64,000 nucleotides of DNA from Pelodera strongyloides (Eukaryota; Nematoda; Chromadorea; Rhabditida; Rhabditidae). The DNA is taken from contig JAANDG010000259.1 in NCBI GenBank assembly GCA_036852015.1, positions 62,001-126,000 on the forward strand. Reading direction: 5' to 3'. A program made the translations under genes and the position numbers. The notes beneath the pieces were generated by a model. The model saw only the letters and a program-made list of their open reading frames with translations, made no database searches and was not told the origin of the DNA. Positions within the stretch are counted from its first letter, which is position 1. Each line of letters opens with the position of its first letter. Below, piece by piece: positions 23,398 through 35,194 of this stretch.

Positions 23398-23474
23398 ATT
23401 AGCCAGAATTGAACCCTCAATCACTTCAACGCGAGACAAAGCGCTTAGCCATTCGGCCATCAGGCTAACCTCGA
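23398..23474 (-). pseudogene. tRNA-like sequence
   Basis: The minus strand has GGTTAGC..ATGGCCGAATGGCTAAGCGC and a B-box-like GAGGGTTCAATTC. The acceptor halves GGTTAGC/GCTAATC pair, but the anticodon arm does not. It is probably a tRNA-derived repeat. Confidence 0.4.
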
Positions 23475-23819
23475 GTGACACACTATGCCAAACCGGAACC
23501 GAGTAGAACAGTATGACAGGGCAGGGCATTATGCAAATGACTCATTGTCCCTTTTTGCATTTGCGGGACTGAATTGCTACTTTCTTTGTCAAGTTTTCAC
23601 TTCTTGCCATTAAAGGGGGAGGTGGGATGGTTTTTACTTTTTGACAAACTGGGTGAAAGTTCGCTAACAGCATTAGCCGTCGACGGTTGGTGTCTGCCTT
23701 ATTGTTAGTGTATATATACACCGCAGTGAATATTTCATAGTTCTACATTATTCTACTACATTATACGCGCGATAAACGAAATTTTTTCATCTATTCGTAG
23801 TTATCTAAAACTATTAGCA

Positions 23820-24000
23820 TTAAAGCGAAATATCGGCCGGTTTTTGAAACGCATCGTGGACAACTGAATTATTCGTGTTTATGCTAATTTACTCGAATTT
23901 AGCTCGATTTTTTATTCTAATTTATGGTCATTTGCATAAGCTGCATAAGAATACTCGTGAACTCGATGTGTTTCAAAAACCGGCCGGTATTTCGTTTTAA
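23820..24000. mobile_element. MITE, TTAA / CCGGCCGG family
   Basis: TTAAAGCGAAATATCGGCCGG at the left and CCGGCCGGTATTTCGTTTTAA at the right form inverted ends bounded by TTAA. The length is 181 bp. Confidence 0.88.
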
Positions 24001-24312
24001 TCCATCGGCCTTCTTCTGTCCACGGTTATGTACCATCTTTTCTAGCATTTTCTGCTAGCTAAATTACCTGTTATCATTATTATATTTGTTAGATAGACGT
24101 TTGTTTTGCATAAAGCTTTATTAAACCATTTTTGAAACGTATGATGGAGGACTGTATCGATATAGCCACACAAATTTGCATATAATACATTAGGAGGATG
24201 GATGTTGTCACTCTCTTGTCACTTTTCTAAACTACGTTTCAGACATCCTATATTTTGGAGTTTTGTTGTTTTGGAAACTATAGGAGCCACCAGAGGTTTT
24301 CCTCGATTAAAT

Positions 24313-24498
24313 TTAAAGCGAAATACCGCCCTTTTTTTGAAACTCATCGAGTAGACCAACCTTCTTATGCGTCATAAGCAAATGAGGATAATTTAGCATA
24401 AAAAATAGACCCCAATTGAATTTGACCCAACTTCGCATAAATACATAAGAATGCAGTTGTCCACGATGCGTTTCAAAACCGGCCGGTATTTCGCTTTA
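24313..24498. mobile_element. MITE, TTAA / CCGGCCGG family
   Basis: TTAAAGCGAAATACCGCCC at the left and CCGGCCGGTATTTCGCTTTAA at the right, bounded by TTAA. It lies just upstream of the SEA-domain gene's first exon, so it sits in that gene's probable promoter or outron. Confidence 0.85.
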
Positions 24499-24561
24499 AA
24501 AAGCCCCTCTCTTTCTTGTTGTATTTGAGAAAGAAAGTTGGTTGTATTTAGTATTTTTTCC

Positions 24562-24576
24562 AAACTCTATTTTCAG
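24562..24576 (+). promoter_or_regulatory. Probable trans-splice acceptor of the SEA-domain gene
   Basis: AACTCTATTTTCAG, an excellent nematode 3' splice site, lies 12 bp before the ATG at 24589. No exon upstream pairs with it. This fits spliced-leader addition. Confidence 0.5.
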
Positions 24577-24588
24577 GTACTACGAGAC

Positions 24589-25494
24589 ATGAGGCTGATT
24601 CTTCTATTATTGCTGGTTTACAACGTGCAAGGTAAAATAACTGATTGTCACTTTTAAAGATTTTATAATTTTATTTTGTGAATATTTTAAATTTCTATGC
24701 CTTCATTGTGAGCTTATTATTTTCAAACTGCCTACGGCTACAAACTACAAAGGACACGACAACCTAGAAACTACAGTATGCTAATTTTGCATATTGCCAG
24801 TTTCCTGTGATGAACACGATCCGGACGTTTTCGAACTTACTCCCACGCATGCCACGCCCATAAAGATGCTCCACCCACTCAGAGAAAATAGCGCGGGAAG
24901 TATGAGCACGCAGACAGTCAGACAGTCGAGTGAGCCTCAAGTACCTTCGGAAGAGGAAGAGAGTCCAGAGTTGAACTTTGACACAGAGGAAACAGCAGAG
25001 AGTGAATCAGAGTGGGTATTTTAGATATGCAAATTTATACAGTATACATAAAGTATGAAGGTTACAAACACCGTGCAGGCCTTTAGTCATGGTAAAAAGA
25101 CGGTATTCGTTAGATAAGACTCGTGATGTGTGCTGAACAAGTACTGCATTAGATCTCCAGCCAAAAAAAGACGGCCAAAAAAAGTTATTAAATTTGTTGG
25201 CAGAAAAAGCTCTCTTATTTTTGATAATTATGTATTTCGTTTCAGTGAAGACACGCCCACAACGACAATGGTTTGTTGCACTTCGTTTTATTACATTTTT
25301 TTTTGTGTTGGAGCACATTATTATTAGTGCCACCAATCTGGCCAATCACTGATGTAGATAGTAGAAGTAGTAATAGTAAAAAAAATCCTAATTTAGGCTC
25401 CTGAAACACCTTCGAGTCGCCCTAGCCCTAGCGATGCTACTGAAGAACAGTCGGAAAGCGCCGAGGGTAGAATAATAATATAATAATAATAATA

Positions 25495-25574
<80 letters not shown>

Positions 25575-28500
25575 TTATTGACACATCTACTATTGTATAA
25601 ATTATATCTTATTATATAAAGGAGAAGAGTTTATGGCCGGGTGAATTTATTTGTGATTACGTCCACAACGAATTTTTTCTACGTTTCAGGCATTTGGTAT
25701 AAGTAGGCGACTGTTCGCATATTTACAAAATATGCACAATATGATGTTTTAACAGAAACGTTGGAATATACGCTTCAGACGTTTCATATAAATATGCGCA
25801 CTTCAAGTATCGTTTAGATAGCATTTGATGTCGCCTCAGGCGGCGATAGCCGTCTTGTATAATATAAGTGTGCACCATATAAACCTATGATGAGAAGGTT
25901 GGCAAATTAAGCCACATATAAGGATAAGCTTGAGGTATGTAAATGCCTGTGCTAGACTCTTTGAAAGAGCTCATAACCGTGCAGGAAAGACGCAAAGCAG
26001 ATCTTTGTGGGATGTTTCGGCCATTTAAGTTTCCATTGTTTTTGAAGGTTGTCTTCTTTCAGGACCCCTTCAGTACCAATGCTTCAATTAATCCTGGCAA
26101 GCAAATAAAATTAGGAAATGTAAGGGCACACCGGCAAAATTTTTATATTCATAGAACATTGCGATATGCACTAGAGTTATATTCAAACTTTACACGGCTT
26201 ATATTGATCTGTGCATGACATAAAAGAATTGGCAAATATAGTGTATGATTCCAACAATGATCATCTAATAATAATGATATTATTTATTTCTGCGAAACAG
26301 CACATATACACAATAGAACAATCAACATAAAAGAGCACACAATATCCATTTCTTTGCAGAGACCAACAAACCCTCCTGCTCCTAAACCTTCTGATGACAA
26401 GAGTGAAGAGCAAAATACGGTAATTCTTGCTTTTATTGCTGTTGGTCATTTTCTTAGGTGAAACGACGCCTAGCCCTTTTTGGTTCTTTTATCGTATTGT
26501 TTTGGAACAATGAGCTGTAAAAGTCACAGACTCGGTTTCACTGATAACCTTATTCTTATTGTTCGTCTCAAAATTAGTTTGTCCATAATAATAGTAGGCT
26601 CTCAAACACATACCATTGCTTTCAGGACGAGATGGGCGAAAATCCATTTGGTGGCGATGGTTCAATATTTATGGTCGATAAGGGAGTTACGGTAAGAGAA
26701 ATACTCCTGCTTAAATAGGCAATCAATAGCTTGCAAACAAACTACAAACTACACAACGAACTACATACTACAAAGATGCTATGCTATAAACTCCAAGTGA
26801 CATTACAGCCTCTCTTCCCGATGGTCACACTTCCCACAGGCGGCCAGTCCGATGAAGAAGATACGCAGACAAATACTGAAATACAAGCTCCGCCCAGCAG
26901 ACCTTCGGCGGGAATTCGAATTCCATTGACATCTACGGTAGCGGCTAGCGAGGTATAATTTACCTATCAGTGAGAATTTCTGATTTATTCCGTGGCTATA
27001 TATATCAATAAGGAGGCAATTCATTTCAGAGCGATGAGAGTTTGAACTTCTCCAGTGAGGAATCTAAGGAAACAACGACGGTGTCAACTACAAGCCCACC
27101 AAAGATTACTTCACCGACGCAAGCAGCAACTTCAGCTACAGTAGGCACAACTTCCGAAATTGAACCGAAAACGCAGAAAATGCTGCCAACGGAACCGATT
27201 CGCCCGGTTACGGAAACCACAAAATCTATCGAAGCCAGTACTAATGTAAGATTTGTATCATCGAATCGACCGTCAGTGATCAAATTCATAATTTATTATG
27301 AGCATGTAAATCACCAAGCAAAAAGAAAAAGATGAACTGTATCCTATTGCTAGCAAATAATACTCTCTTTGCTTTCAAATATGCCGAAACCTTGAATATT
27401 TTCCATCAAAAAGAATTAACACTAAGTCTAGACTTCTAGAAGTGTGTCCGTTTGTGAGAACTCAAGTTACCGCTTTGTTAACTTTTCAGAAAACAAATCA
27501 TGAAATTCAAGTATGGTTATTGTAGAACTCTGAAGCCGAAGCCTCAACTAATGTCGCAGGGACCGAATCAAATGAAGAGACGACAGAGAAAGAATCCGCA
27601 GGCGATGACTCAGAAGACACAGAGGAGGGAGAAGACACGCAGAGTAATATAAATATTTAATTTGCTTGTCTACTTTTTATGTTACTTCTGTGTTTGAGTA
27701 TAAGACCAGCTGCTGACTTGAGATCCGAGAGCAAGCAAAACCAGAATTTTGTAAAAATCAGATTTTAAATCCATTGTTTAGTGTTCAAGACGCCCGATGA
27801 TCTCTTCACAGTGGGTGGCAGCGTCAGCTCATCAACATCTGCTGCCAGTGCAACAAAACAAGAAGCGACGCAGCAAATTCCTACAACAACCTTCACAAAG
27901 ACAGAGAACGCTACTACTGGTCAGAGTACAGACGACGAACCGGTGCAGACACTCAGCCCTACGCCAGGTTTCGTAAATCCACCATTGTTCCCTAAAAATG
28001 AAGATAAACCACATACAGTAACAGAAGAAAAGAGCAACGCTGAGTCAGAAGAAGGCGAAAAAGACGAGACGACAGAGAGCACAGAGGAGGTAGCTGATAC
28101 AGAACCACCAGTTCTAGTACAAGAGGACAGAGAGACAGAGGAAAGGACTGAACAGGTAGAGAACGCTGAGGAACTCATGAAGGGAGCAGATGTACAGGAA
28201 CCCGATGGTACAGAAGGCAAAGAACAAACGACAGTTCAGAGCACAGACAACCAGGCAGAAGAGAAGAATACTTCAGGTACGGTGTATTTTCGTTTTCATT
28301 TTTATTTATTTAACCAAAAAAACTTCTTGACAAATGCTCAAGCTAAAATCATAGCGGCTAAAACTAAGATTTAACATAAATAGTAAGTTAAATTTTCACA
28401 TGCTCACTCAATCAATAGCCCGTATTCTCGGGTCGACGGGAATGTTCCGTTTGGGAGCTCATTCGTATGCAAATTTTTCCTCCAGCTAGTCTAGATAGTC

Positions 28501-31449
28501 GAGAAATTTGCATACAAAGGATTTCCCAAATGGAACGTTTCCGTCGACCCGAGAATACGGGCTAATAAGTCAATAATTATTTCAGAAACAATTGTCGCCA
28601 AACGGACGCCGTTTTCACTTCGCATAGTTTCCATCGAATTCCTACCCGATTTTCTGGAATCCGATTCAGGGAAATCGAGAAAACTCCGGGATCAACTGTT
28701 ACCTGATGTAAGTATTAACAAGCATTGTCAAACACATTAGTTTGTGATCCAACGAGTCTGTGCGCCGGTGTTTTGCCGCTCACGCAAGTTTTTTTGCATG
28801 CAGATACCGAAAAATAGCGTTACTGCTCAAATTAACAATAACGAAAATCGTAAACCAAGGCCATAATTTACCTTGAGTGCGCTTTAGTGCTCTGAGTTAA
28901 AGAGCTCAGCGTTCGAGAGTTACATAAGGCGAGGCTAGCTAAACCCTAGACGACCAATAATTCTATCTTTTTTTTTCAGTTGCGGACTATGTTCCGCTCA
29001 ATGTTCACTGACTTTGTCAACGTCGACGTCATCGACTTCGATGAAGCTCCGAAGGGAGTTATTGTCAATGGAGTGCTGTACACAAAGAATCCAGTGAAGA
29101 ATGCAGAAGCTGTAGCTACCAGGTTGGTGTTCCTCAACAAACCTTACCCTACCTAAGATACCTTAAAGATTAATCTTCAGCAGCTTGAGCAAGTTGCGTG
29201 GATCTAATAATATATAAAGGATCATCGAAACAAATGTAACGGAAACAAGACCCAAGACTAAGGGTTCAAGTCAGCCTGCGCCACAAACGTGGAACAAACT
29301 ACAGAAAGATAATCATATTAGCAGTTCTAAGAACACTAGACCATTCGTAAATAATATCAGTGAAGACTACATATTGCCAAAATTTTAAAGTAATGCCAGG
29401 GTGAATATGTAAATAGATTGTCTGCATTTGTAGTCTTCGTACACAGGGGCAAACATCGGGGTTTTCACTTTACTGTGAAGTTGTATATATTCTTCACTTT
29501 CGGCGACTATTCAGATTTGATGAACTGCTGGTCAAGCGTACCGCTATGGTTGGCGGAAACGAAATCGATCCACTATCTGTTACCATTGATGGTAAGCTTT
29601 TTTTTAAATTTCAAATCGAAGTTTATTTGGATTGTACGCTCAATGAACACGGTTGGACCCGAACCATTGTCGAATAGCTAGAATTTCGGAGCGCTACCGA
29701 CTGCGCCATAATGTTCTATGTCCTTCAGGTCAATCTTCTCGATCGGTTCTTCCCGCGTCCACTTCTTCTTCGGGAAGCAATTCGCTTCTAATTGGCGCCA
29801 TTGTCGCACTCACAGTGCTCGCCATTCTTGTCGTCGCAATACTGACGATTGCGGTCGGGTTTTATTAATTTTTCACTGTTGAATTTATCGATTGATAAGT
29901 GTTCTTAGAGTTGCAAACTAACAAACACGCACCACTTTTTCTTAAGATTCATAATTAATTTTACTGCATAAATCAACATCAACGATGTAATTTTTAATAG
30001 CACAAAATGTTTTGATTATAAAATTCATGAGGCATTAGTGTTAAAGAAATAAGATGCAGCACCACAGCTTTAGAAATGCGTGTTGAGAAAAGAAAAGAAT
30101 GTACAGCACTTGTGAAAAACCATTTTTGTTTGAGCTAACGCGTTAACCCCGTGAGATACTAATAGTTATTCAGAAGCAATTGCTTGACAACTCCGACGAG
30201 ATGCCCTTTGTCACAATAATTGTATGTTCTCGCACGAACTAATAATATGTTGTGCCATCGCATGCCGTCGCCATTGACTTTATATTTCTAACAAGACCCC
30301 TTTATGCTACAAAGTGGATAGCATTATGAGAACAAGGAACTTCAAGAGTTTATGACTGATCTACTAATCATGACCAACTAACGCCACCATCCTTGAAGTA
30401 GATATTATACTACTTCAAGTTATCTGTTTTTTTTTCTCCCTCTTTTATCGAGTGAATTTGAAGTGCTCTCTCATCAGGCATACTTTTGTCTGCTTTGCTA
30501 CTAATATTTCCCCCGATTTGCATGAAATTTTGTGTTTCTCAACAAGAAAAAAAAGAGATTTCTCAAAACTTGACTTTCTAGAACTTTCACAATATTCTAT
30601 ATATGTATACATACTATAGTGGGTGATTTTGGCATTTTCAGTGAGCGACGACACCCTAATTATATGTGGTGCATGACAATCCCTTCAGAATATGTCTAAT
30701 AATTGTATCTTTAACGTTTAGGGATTTTATACTTATCGATTGATTCTATTTTAGTTGAATACGCGGCGTCAGAGTTCGCTCAAATTGAAGGACGACCGAA
30801 GTGGGCGAATGGAGTGCGGCGGACTGGCATCTCCATACGCTGGGCCACCGCAACCAATGTACGGGTTTGACCTTTGACCTTGACTGTTGCCATTGACCTT
30901 TCACCTTGACTGTTTCCATTGACATTTGACCTTTGACCTTGACTATTTTCATTGACCTTTGACCTTTGACCTTACCACAAAAATCCAATCTTATCGGCAT
31001 AGTATTAAACTAAAACCAAACGTCACGAAATGTCCATATTGCATGGCCACCAGATTCGACACGTCAGAGCATGAAATTAGGAGTAAAAGATAATGAATAA
31101 GTTGATACTTTCAACAAGATCATTGTTTCAAGAACTAGTTACTAGGTAGTCTGGGTATACGATGCTTGCGTTCACTCTGAGCAAACTAATGATTACCATT
31201 TGACCGAACAGCAGGGAAAACCGACAGTTTTTATATATATATCAGAAAAAAATAATAGTTTTTCTTTTCAGGGCTTTCATCGGTTCCTTACCACCTCCCT
31301 TGCATCCATCCTCAAGTACACATCTTCCTCAAATGGTAATGATTGGAGACAGTCAAATAGTCAAATTACCCGATAATTCATATCCACAACACTACGGGGA
31401 CACGCATGGTATCCACGACGGTTACTACAGATACAAGGCTCACTACTAG
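24589..31449 (+). CDS. Mucin-like type I membrane protein with SEA-like domain and cytoplasmic tail
   Basis: Exons: 24589-24631, 24801-25011, 25246-25270, 25397-25466, 25985-26013 and 26063-26119 (both tentative), 26360-26419, 26626-26691, 26848-26952, 27030-27245, 27526-27643, 27782-28276, 28586-28707, 28980-29122, 29515-29591, 29729-29853, 30755-30858, 31272-31449. All phases agree, giving 747 residues. Order: signal peptide MRLILLLLLVYNVQ; about 480 Ser/Thr/Glu/Pro-rich residues, probably O-glycosylated; a SEA-like fold at about 499-612 (FSLRIVSIEFLPDFL .. VIDFDEAPKGVIVNG); a transmembrane helix at about 632-654; a basic stop-transfer (NTRRQ); and a 93-residue tail rich in Pro and Tyr. The usual SEA self-cleavage motif GSVVV is replaced by GVIVN, so cleavage is doubtful. 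If the donor inside GCG|GTCGGG is skipped, the protein ends VGFY at 29868 (658 residues, no tail). An apical-surface role is inferred from architecture only. Confidence 0.85.
25478..25574 (+). repeat. (AAT)n microsatellite
   Basis: A run of ATAATAATA with a few interruptions lies a few bases after the donor of SEA-gene exon 4. It makes the downstream intron structure hard to read. Confidence 0.95.
25607..25857 (+). mobile_element. Non-autonomous Helitron, about 250 bp, decayed 3' end
   Basis: The 5' end TCTTATTATATAAAGGAGAA follows A/T DNA. The 3' part has TCGCCTCAGGCGGCGATAGCC and ends CTTG where intact copies have CTGG. It sits in intron 4 of the SEA-domain gene. Confidence 0.7.
28417..28563. 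mobile_element. Foldback MITE, 147 bp, AGCCCGTATTCTCGGGTCGA ends
   Basis: AGCCCGTATTCTCGGGTCGA at the left is exactly inverted as TCGACCCGAGAATACGGGCT at the right. The inner arms also match (CGTTTGGGA / TCCCAAATG). It ends 22 bp before SEA-gene exon 13. Confidence 0.9.
29645..29712 (-). pseudogene. tRNA-like sequence in an intron of the SEA-domain gene
   Basis: The minus strand has ATGGCGCAGTCGGTAGCGC (A box) and GGTTCGGGTCC (B box). The anticodon stem does not pair well. Probably a tRNA-derived repeat. Confidence 0.35.
30867..30974 (+). promoter_or_regulatory. Minisatellite of TGACCTTTGACC (DR1-like nuclear receptor half-sites)
   Basis: About a dozen TGACCT/TGACAT/TCACCT half-sites lie within 108 bp, starting 9 bp after the donor of SEA-gene exon 17. 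Several pairs form TGACCTTTGACC, the reverse complement of the DR1 spacing AGGTCA-A-AGGTCA. HNF4/RXR-type receptors bind this spacing, and nematodes have many HNF4-derived receptors. It may equally be a neutral intronic minisatellite. Confidence 0.5.
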
Positions 31450-31792
31450 ACAGCGACCCAGCTACAGTACTCAGCGCGACGCGAACGCGCGCGGAAAGAG
31501 AGCGTCGGTAAGAGAGAGTGGCAGTGATGCAGACGGCTAACAAATGCACAGTGTTGATTGAAATATCATGATTATTTTTAATTATAAATTTTAGTAGACA
31601 GTGTGAAACGATAATTAATATCAACTAATTTACTATTTTACTTTATTATTATTTTTATTTCACAGCACTAATTTTGAGTAATCCGAATGTTTTTATGACA
31701 GAAATAACCGTTTTTATCTAAATAATTTAAATAATTAATTATACGTTGCATTGCACTGTGCTGTTTGTTGTGTCGAGTGTCACTCCACTCTC

Positions 31793-32041
31793 TTAGGGCG
31801 CATTCGAGTTGGACATTTTCCGGAAAAGAAAAGAAAACTTTTGGTTCGAGATGGATTTCACCAGAAAAGAATGCAATTGCCACGCATACACATGCAAATG
31901 ATCGATTGATTTTAGTTTCAATTACGGTACATTTGCATTTTCGACAATTATTTTGCATGTATTATTTTTTTTCTCGGTGTCCATCTCGAACCACTTTTTT
32001 CTTTTCTTTTCCGGAAAATGTCCAACTCGAATGCGCCCTTA
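31793..32041. mobile_element. Foldback MITE, 249 bp, GGCGCATTCGAGTTGGAC ends
   Basis: AGGGCGCATTCGAGTTGGAC at the left is inverted as GTCCAACTCGAATGCGCCCT at the right. The arms continue for about 60 bp (TTTTCCGGAAAAGAAAAG). A diverged relative is the inner element at 58561-58784. Confidence 0.9.
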
Positions 32042-32154
32042 CCACGCCTCTTCTCTATTGTCCAATATAAAACAACTAATTTACTACCGTACCTTTGTTC
32101 GAGCGGGTCTCGTTTCAAACACGTGCGCTTTTCGCAACGCGGCATGGAAAACTA

Positions 32155-32380
32155 ATAGGAACTTTCTTCCCCGTGGAAATTGGTGCACGTTCATGAGCAC
32201 TTTAACTTTCTATAGAAGAAATAGGTGTATCGTAACAAAAAATTCAAATAGTGCATGCAAATAAACACAAAAATAGGACTTATCTCAAATGCCTGAAACG
32301 TAGAAACAGAGGGTACGGTACATCTATTTCTCCTATAGAAAGAACGGCCACGGGCCCTTTCCACTGGGAACAAAGTGCTT
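32155..32380. mobile_element. Diverged foldback element
   Basis: TTTCTATAGAAGAAATAGGTG at about 32210 is inverted as CATCTATTTCTCCTATAGAAA at about 32320. The outer parts also match loosely. The boundaries are not sharp. Confidence 0.5.
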
Positions 32381-33529
32381 ATAAATCCTCTATAAAACGC
32401 GCGGTTTTTTGAAGGTTGGTTTTTTTCTTCTGTTTCAAACTTATGTAATTTCGGGTTTTATATGTAAAGAAATATTTTAAGTATTCAGATGCACTCTCCG
32501 CTGTCTAAGAACGACGACATGATGATGTAGTCGTATTGAAACGATAAAAACAAACGATCAACGGACCTCACCTTTATTTTTATTTTTATTATTAGAATTA
32601 CATTATTTCATAGTTTCAGCTTATTTACAGTAAAATAGCAAATCATACCGAGCATTTATTTGTAAAACTCGTAATAAGAAACCGTAAACTTTCGATCATA
32701 TGTCTTTCAAAAAGAACTCGTCTTTCACATTGCATTTGGAAATCGTGTGTGACATTTTTCACTATGTATTTGACTCTTCTTTGGGTAATGGATGCATACT
32801 AGGTAAATCGGCCGGAGCCCTGTACGTCCGTCCAGCGGTTTCAAGTTTTTCTTTATTTTTTTTAAAGCGACATGAGAAAGTTGTATGAGACATAACTTTT
32901 ATATTCTAAAAATGACATGGCTTTAGCGTACGGCAGACTCAGTTTCTGATTTCTCTAAACTGTGGTGATACCGGACTCTGGGCCCTACCGTTCCTAATTA
33001 GAATATCTCAATTCAATCCTTGATATTTTTATAATATTCACATTATATTTGCCATTACTTAGCCATTGCACGACGTGCTTAGGTGCACGCATTTAGTACA
33101 ACTATTTTTATTCAAGGCATACATGGTTTGTCAAAGACCACTTATGCCTATCTGTCGTTTTATTCGTCTATAATATAACGTCTAAAATGTTTCGTCTAAA
33201 ATATTCGTGAAAAGCTCCCTTTATTTGCAATTGCTCAATTATTTGCAAATTATTTGCACCGCTATTTAGTTTTTTTTTCGTTCTTGTTCTTGACAAGTTT
33301 GTGGTCTCTGGTCAGGTAATTGATAATTAGCATACCTGAATTATTTGTCAATTTGTCAATTTGCACTGTTATGTTAGTGTAAGCCACGGTCGTGAGAAGT
33401 TGAATTTCGAAATATTATTAATAATAAAGCGAGATTTTATTTCTGCTTTTTTATTGCAATTTACAGGTTATTACATTCATTTTACTAACATTCGGAATTA
33501 AATACGGTCCGCAGGTATCATCTTTAATG
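32381..33529. other. No gene recognised
   Basis: AT-rich DNA with only short unsupported open frames. I found no splice-consistent exon, RNA gene or repeat end. Confidence 0.35.
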
Positions 33530-34560
33530 GAAACCGTTCTTTAGTTATGGAATTCTTTTTTTCCGAAGGCAATTGAATGTGACAGAAGAAGCGCCTTAAA
33601 TGGGTAATCAGAGATAGCGAAAGAGAAAGATGGAGAAAGAGACAGAGAAAGAGACAGAGAAAGAGACAGAGAAAGAGACAGAGAAAGGAGAAAGAGAGAA
33701 GAGAAAGAGAGAAGAGACACAAAGGTACTAAAGGCAAGAGATTGTAAGCTAATTAATTAGACACCCTTCCCGAAATTACATGAAGTAGACCATCCACGTG
33801 TTTATAAGTGACACTGCAACTGACACTTGACATAATTTAGAGCTATATATTCAAAATCTCAGGGTTTTTTGAAGCGTATGTTAGTCAATTACATTCAAGT
33901 ATACTGTATTCAAATGGCCCATTATCTAGAGTCTAGTTTACTTGCGCTATAATAAGCGGAATATATAGAGCATGCTAGCATGCGTTTCACCAACGTGGGT
34001 TTTATATTTAACAAATTCACATAACAAAGACGGAAATGGTGCGAACGTTTAGTCAAAAATTATTTTCCTATAATCATCATTTAGGATTGGAATTTGCTAT
34101 TTTATATTTCTATTGACATTTTGTTGATGTAATATGATTATTCTTATTCGTATTTGTTTTTTGATAAATCGATCAAAAATGCATTAGAATAAATTCGCAA
34201 GGCAGCAGAAAACCTCAGTTCTCTGGTCCTCAGGCGCGCAGCGCGGAAATGCGTAGCAGCGCCCGCGGGAAAAGATTCCAAATCGGCATTGAAAAATTCA
34301 CAGAGAAACCTCTTTTCTGCGTCTCGGCCTTTCCCATGTTAAAAAGCCATCTCTTTTCCGCGGACGCGGTTACGCATTTGCGCGCTGCGCGCCTGAGAAC
34401 GTAGTTGTGTCCTTTTTGGGTATATATGCATGCATATATATTGACCACACACTGCCCATGTTTTTACTTGCGAAAACGTAAATTGTTATACAATAAGAAC
34501 TTTTTTTTGTAAAGCATTAATTGAATATTAGAGGCCATTAATGAAAATACTGCATAACAA
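33530..34560. repeat. Dispersed repeat block, copy 1
   Basis: It shares ordered landmarks with 39848-41070. These are a GAAAGCAATGAATGCGACAGAAGA-like start, a (GA)n tract, ACACCCTTCCCGAAATTACATG, CCATCCACGYGTTTATAA, GCATTAGAATAAATTCGCAAG and GAAAATACTGCATAACAACA. The GA tract is shorter here, and this copy carries a GC-rich foldback at 34230-34398. Confidence 0.7.
34230..34398. mobile_element. GC-rich foldback element inside repeat copy 1
   Basis: TCAGGCGCGCAGCGCGGAAATGCG at the left is inverted as CGCATTTGCGCGCTGCGCGCCTGA at the right, with inner arms around CCGCGGGAAAAG/CTTTTCCGCGG. It is absent from the paralogous copy near 40830, so it inserted after the duplication or was lost there. 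Confidence 0.75.
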
Positions 34561-34721
34561 CAAATTCTTCATAAGGAATGGCCATATTGGCAGCTTGCTC
34601 TTATTTAATAGTTTCCAGGCGATACGCAACCGTCCCGACTCCTTGGGTCCAATAACCGAGACAATAAATTAATTTCGCGATAAACAATAACAAATAAGAT
34701 AGCCCTCTCTATTCGCGATAA

Positions 34722-34869
34722 TGGGGTTTCCAAGTATGCTGCAAATTTACAGTATTTTGGAAGTACACGAGAATATTTTTTTTATTTTTCATATTATATA
34801 TGCAGGCTTAGTGCAGAAATACGGTAGTATTGACAGAATCACACCGATTTTTGATATTTGGAAACCCCA
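34722..34869. mobile_element. Foldback MITE with TGGGGTTTCCAAGTATG ends
   Basis: TGGGGTTTCCAAGTATGC at the left and ATATTTGGAAACCCCAG at the right. It is related to the 6050-6310 element. Confidence 0.6.
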
Positions 34870-35194
34870 GTAATTATCGGTCGGCCCCGGAAAGAGGCGG
34901 GGCCATTGCGGCCAAAGGCAAACGGTTTGTCGTGTCAAAGCTCTAGTACAAAATCAATATCAACATGCAAATCATTTGAAATAAAGAACTTTTAAAAACA
35001 ATTTTGGACCGTTTTATTGAAAAGCATCACAACACTTAATAACAAATAACATGTAATAAGAACAAAAAGTTCAAAATTGAACAATTACAGTCTTTTCCAA
35101 ATACACCAAACAAAACGCGATATATCCTTTTATACGTATACCGAACATTATTGTATGCATCTGTAACTCAGCGTATTTCTATTTTTTTTTAACT

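Noticed and set aside
25393..25584. Poly-Tyr ORF on the minus strand
   Set aside because: It is the (AAT)n microsatellite read in reverse.
29515..29868. Gene ending at VGFY as the only form of the SEA-domain protein
   Set aside because: The downstream exons 30755-30858 and 31272-31449 join in phase and add a stop-transfer signal. The short form is kept only as a possible isoform.
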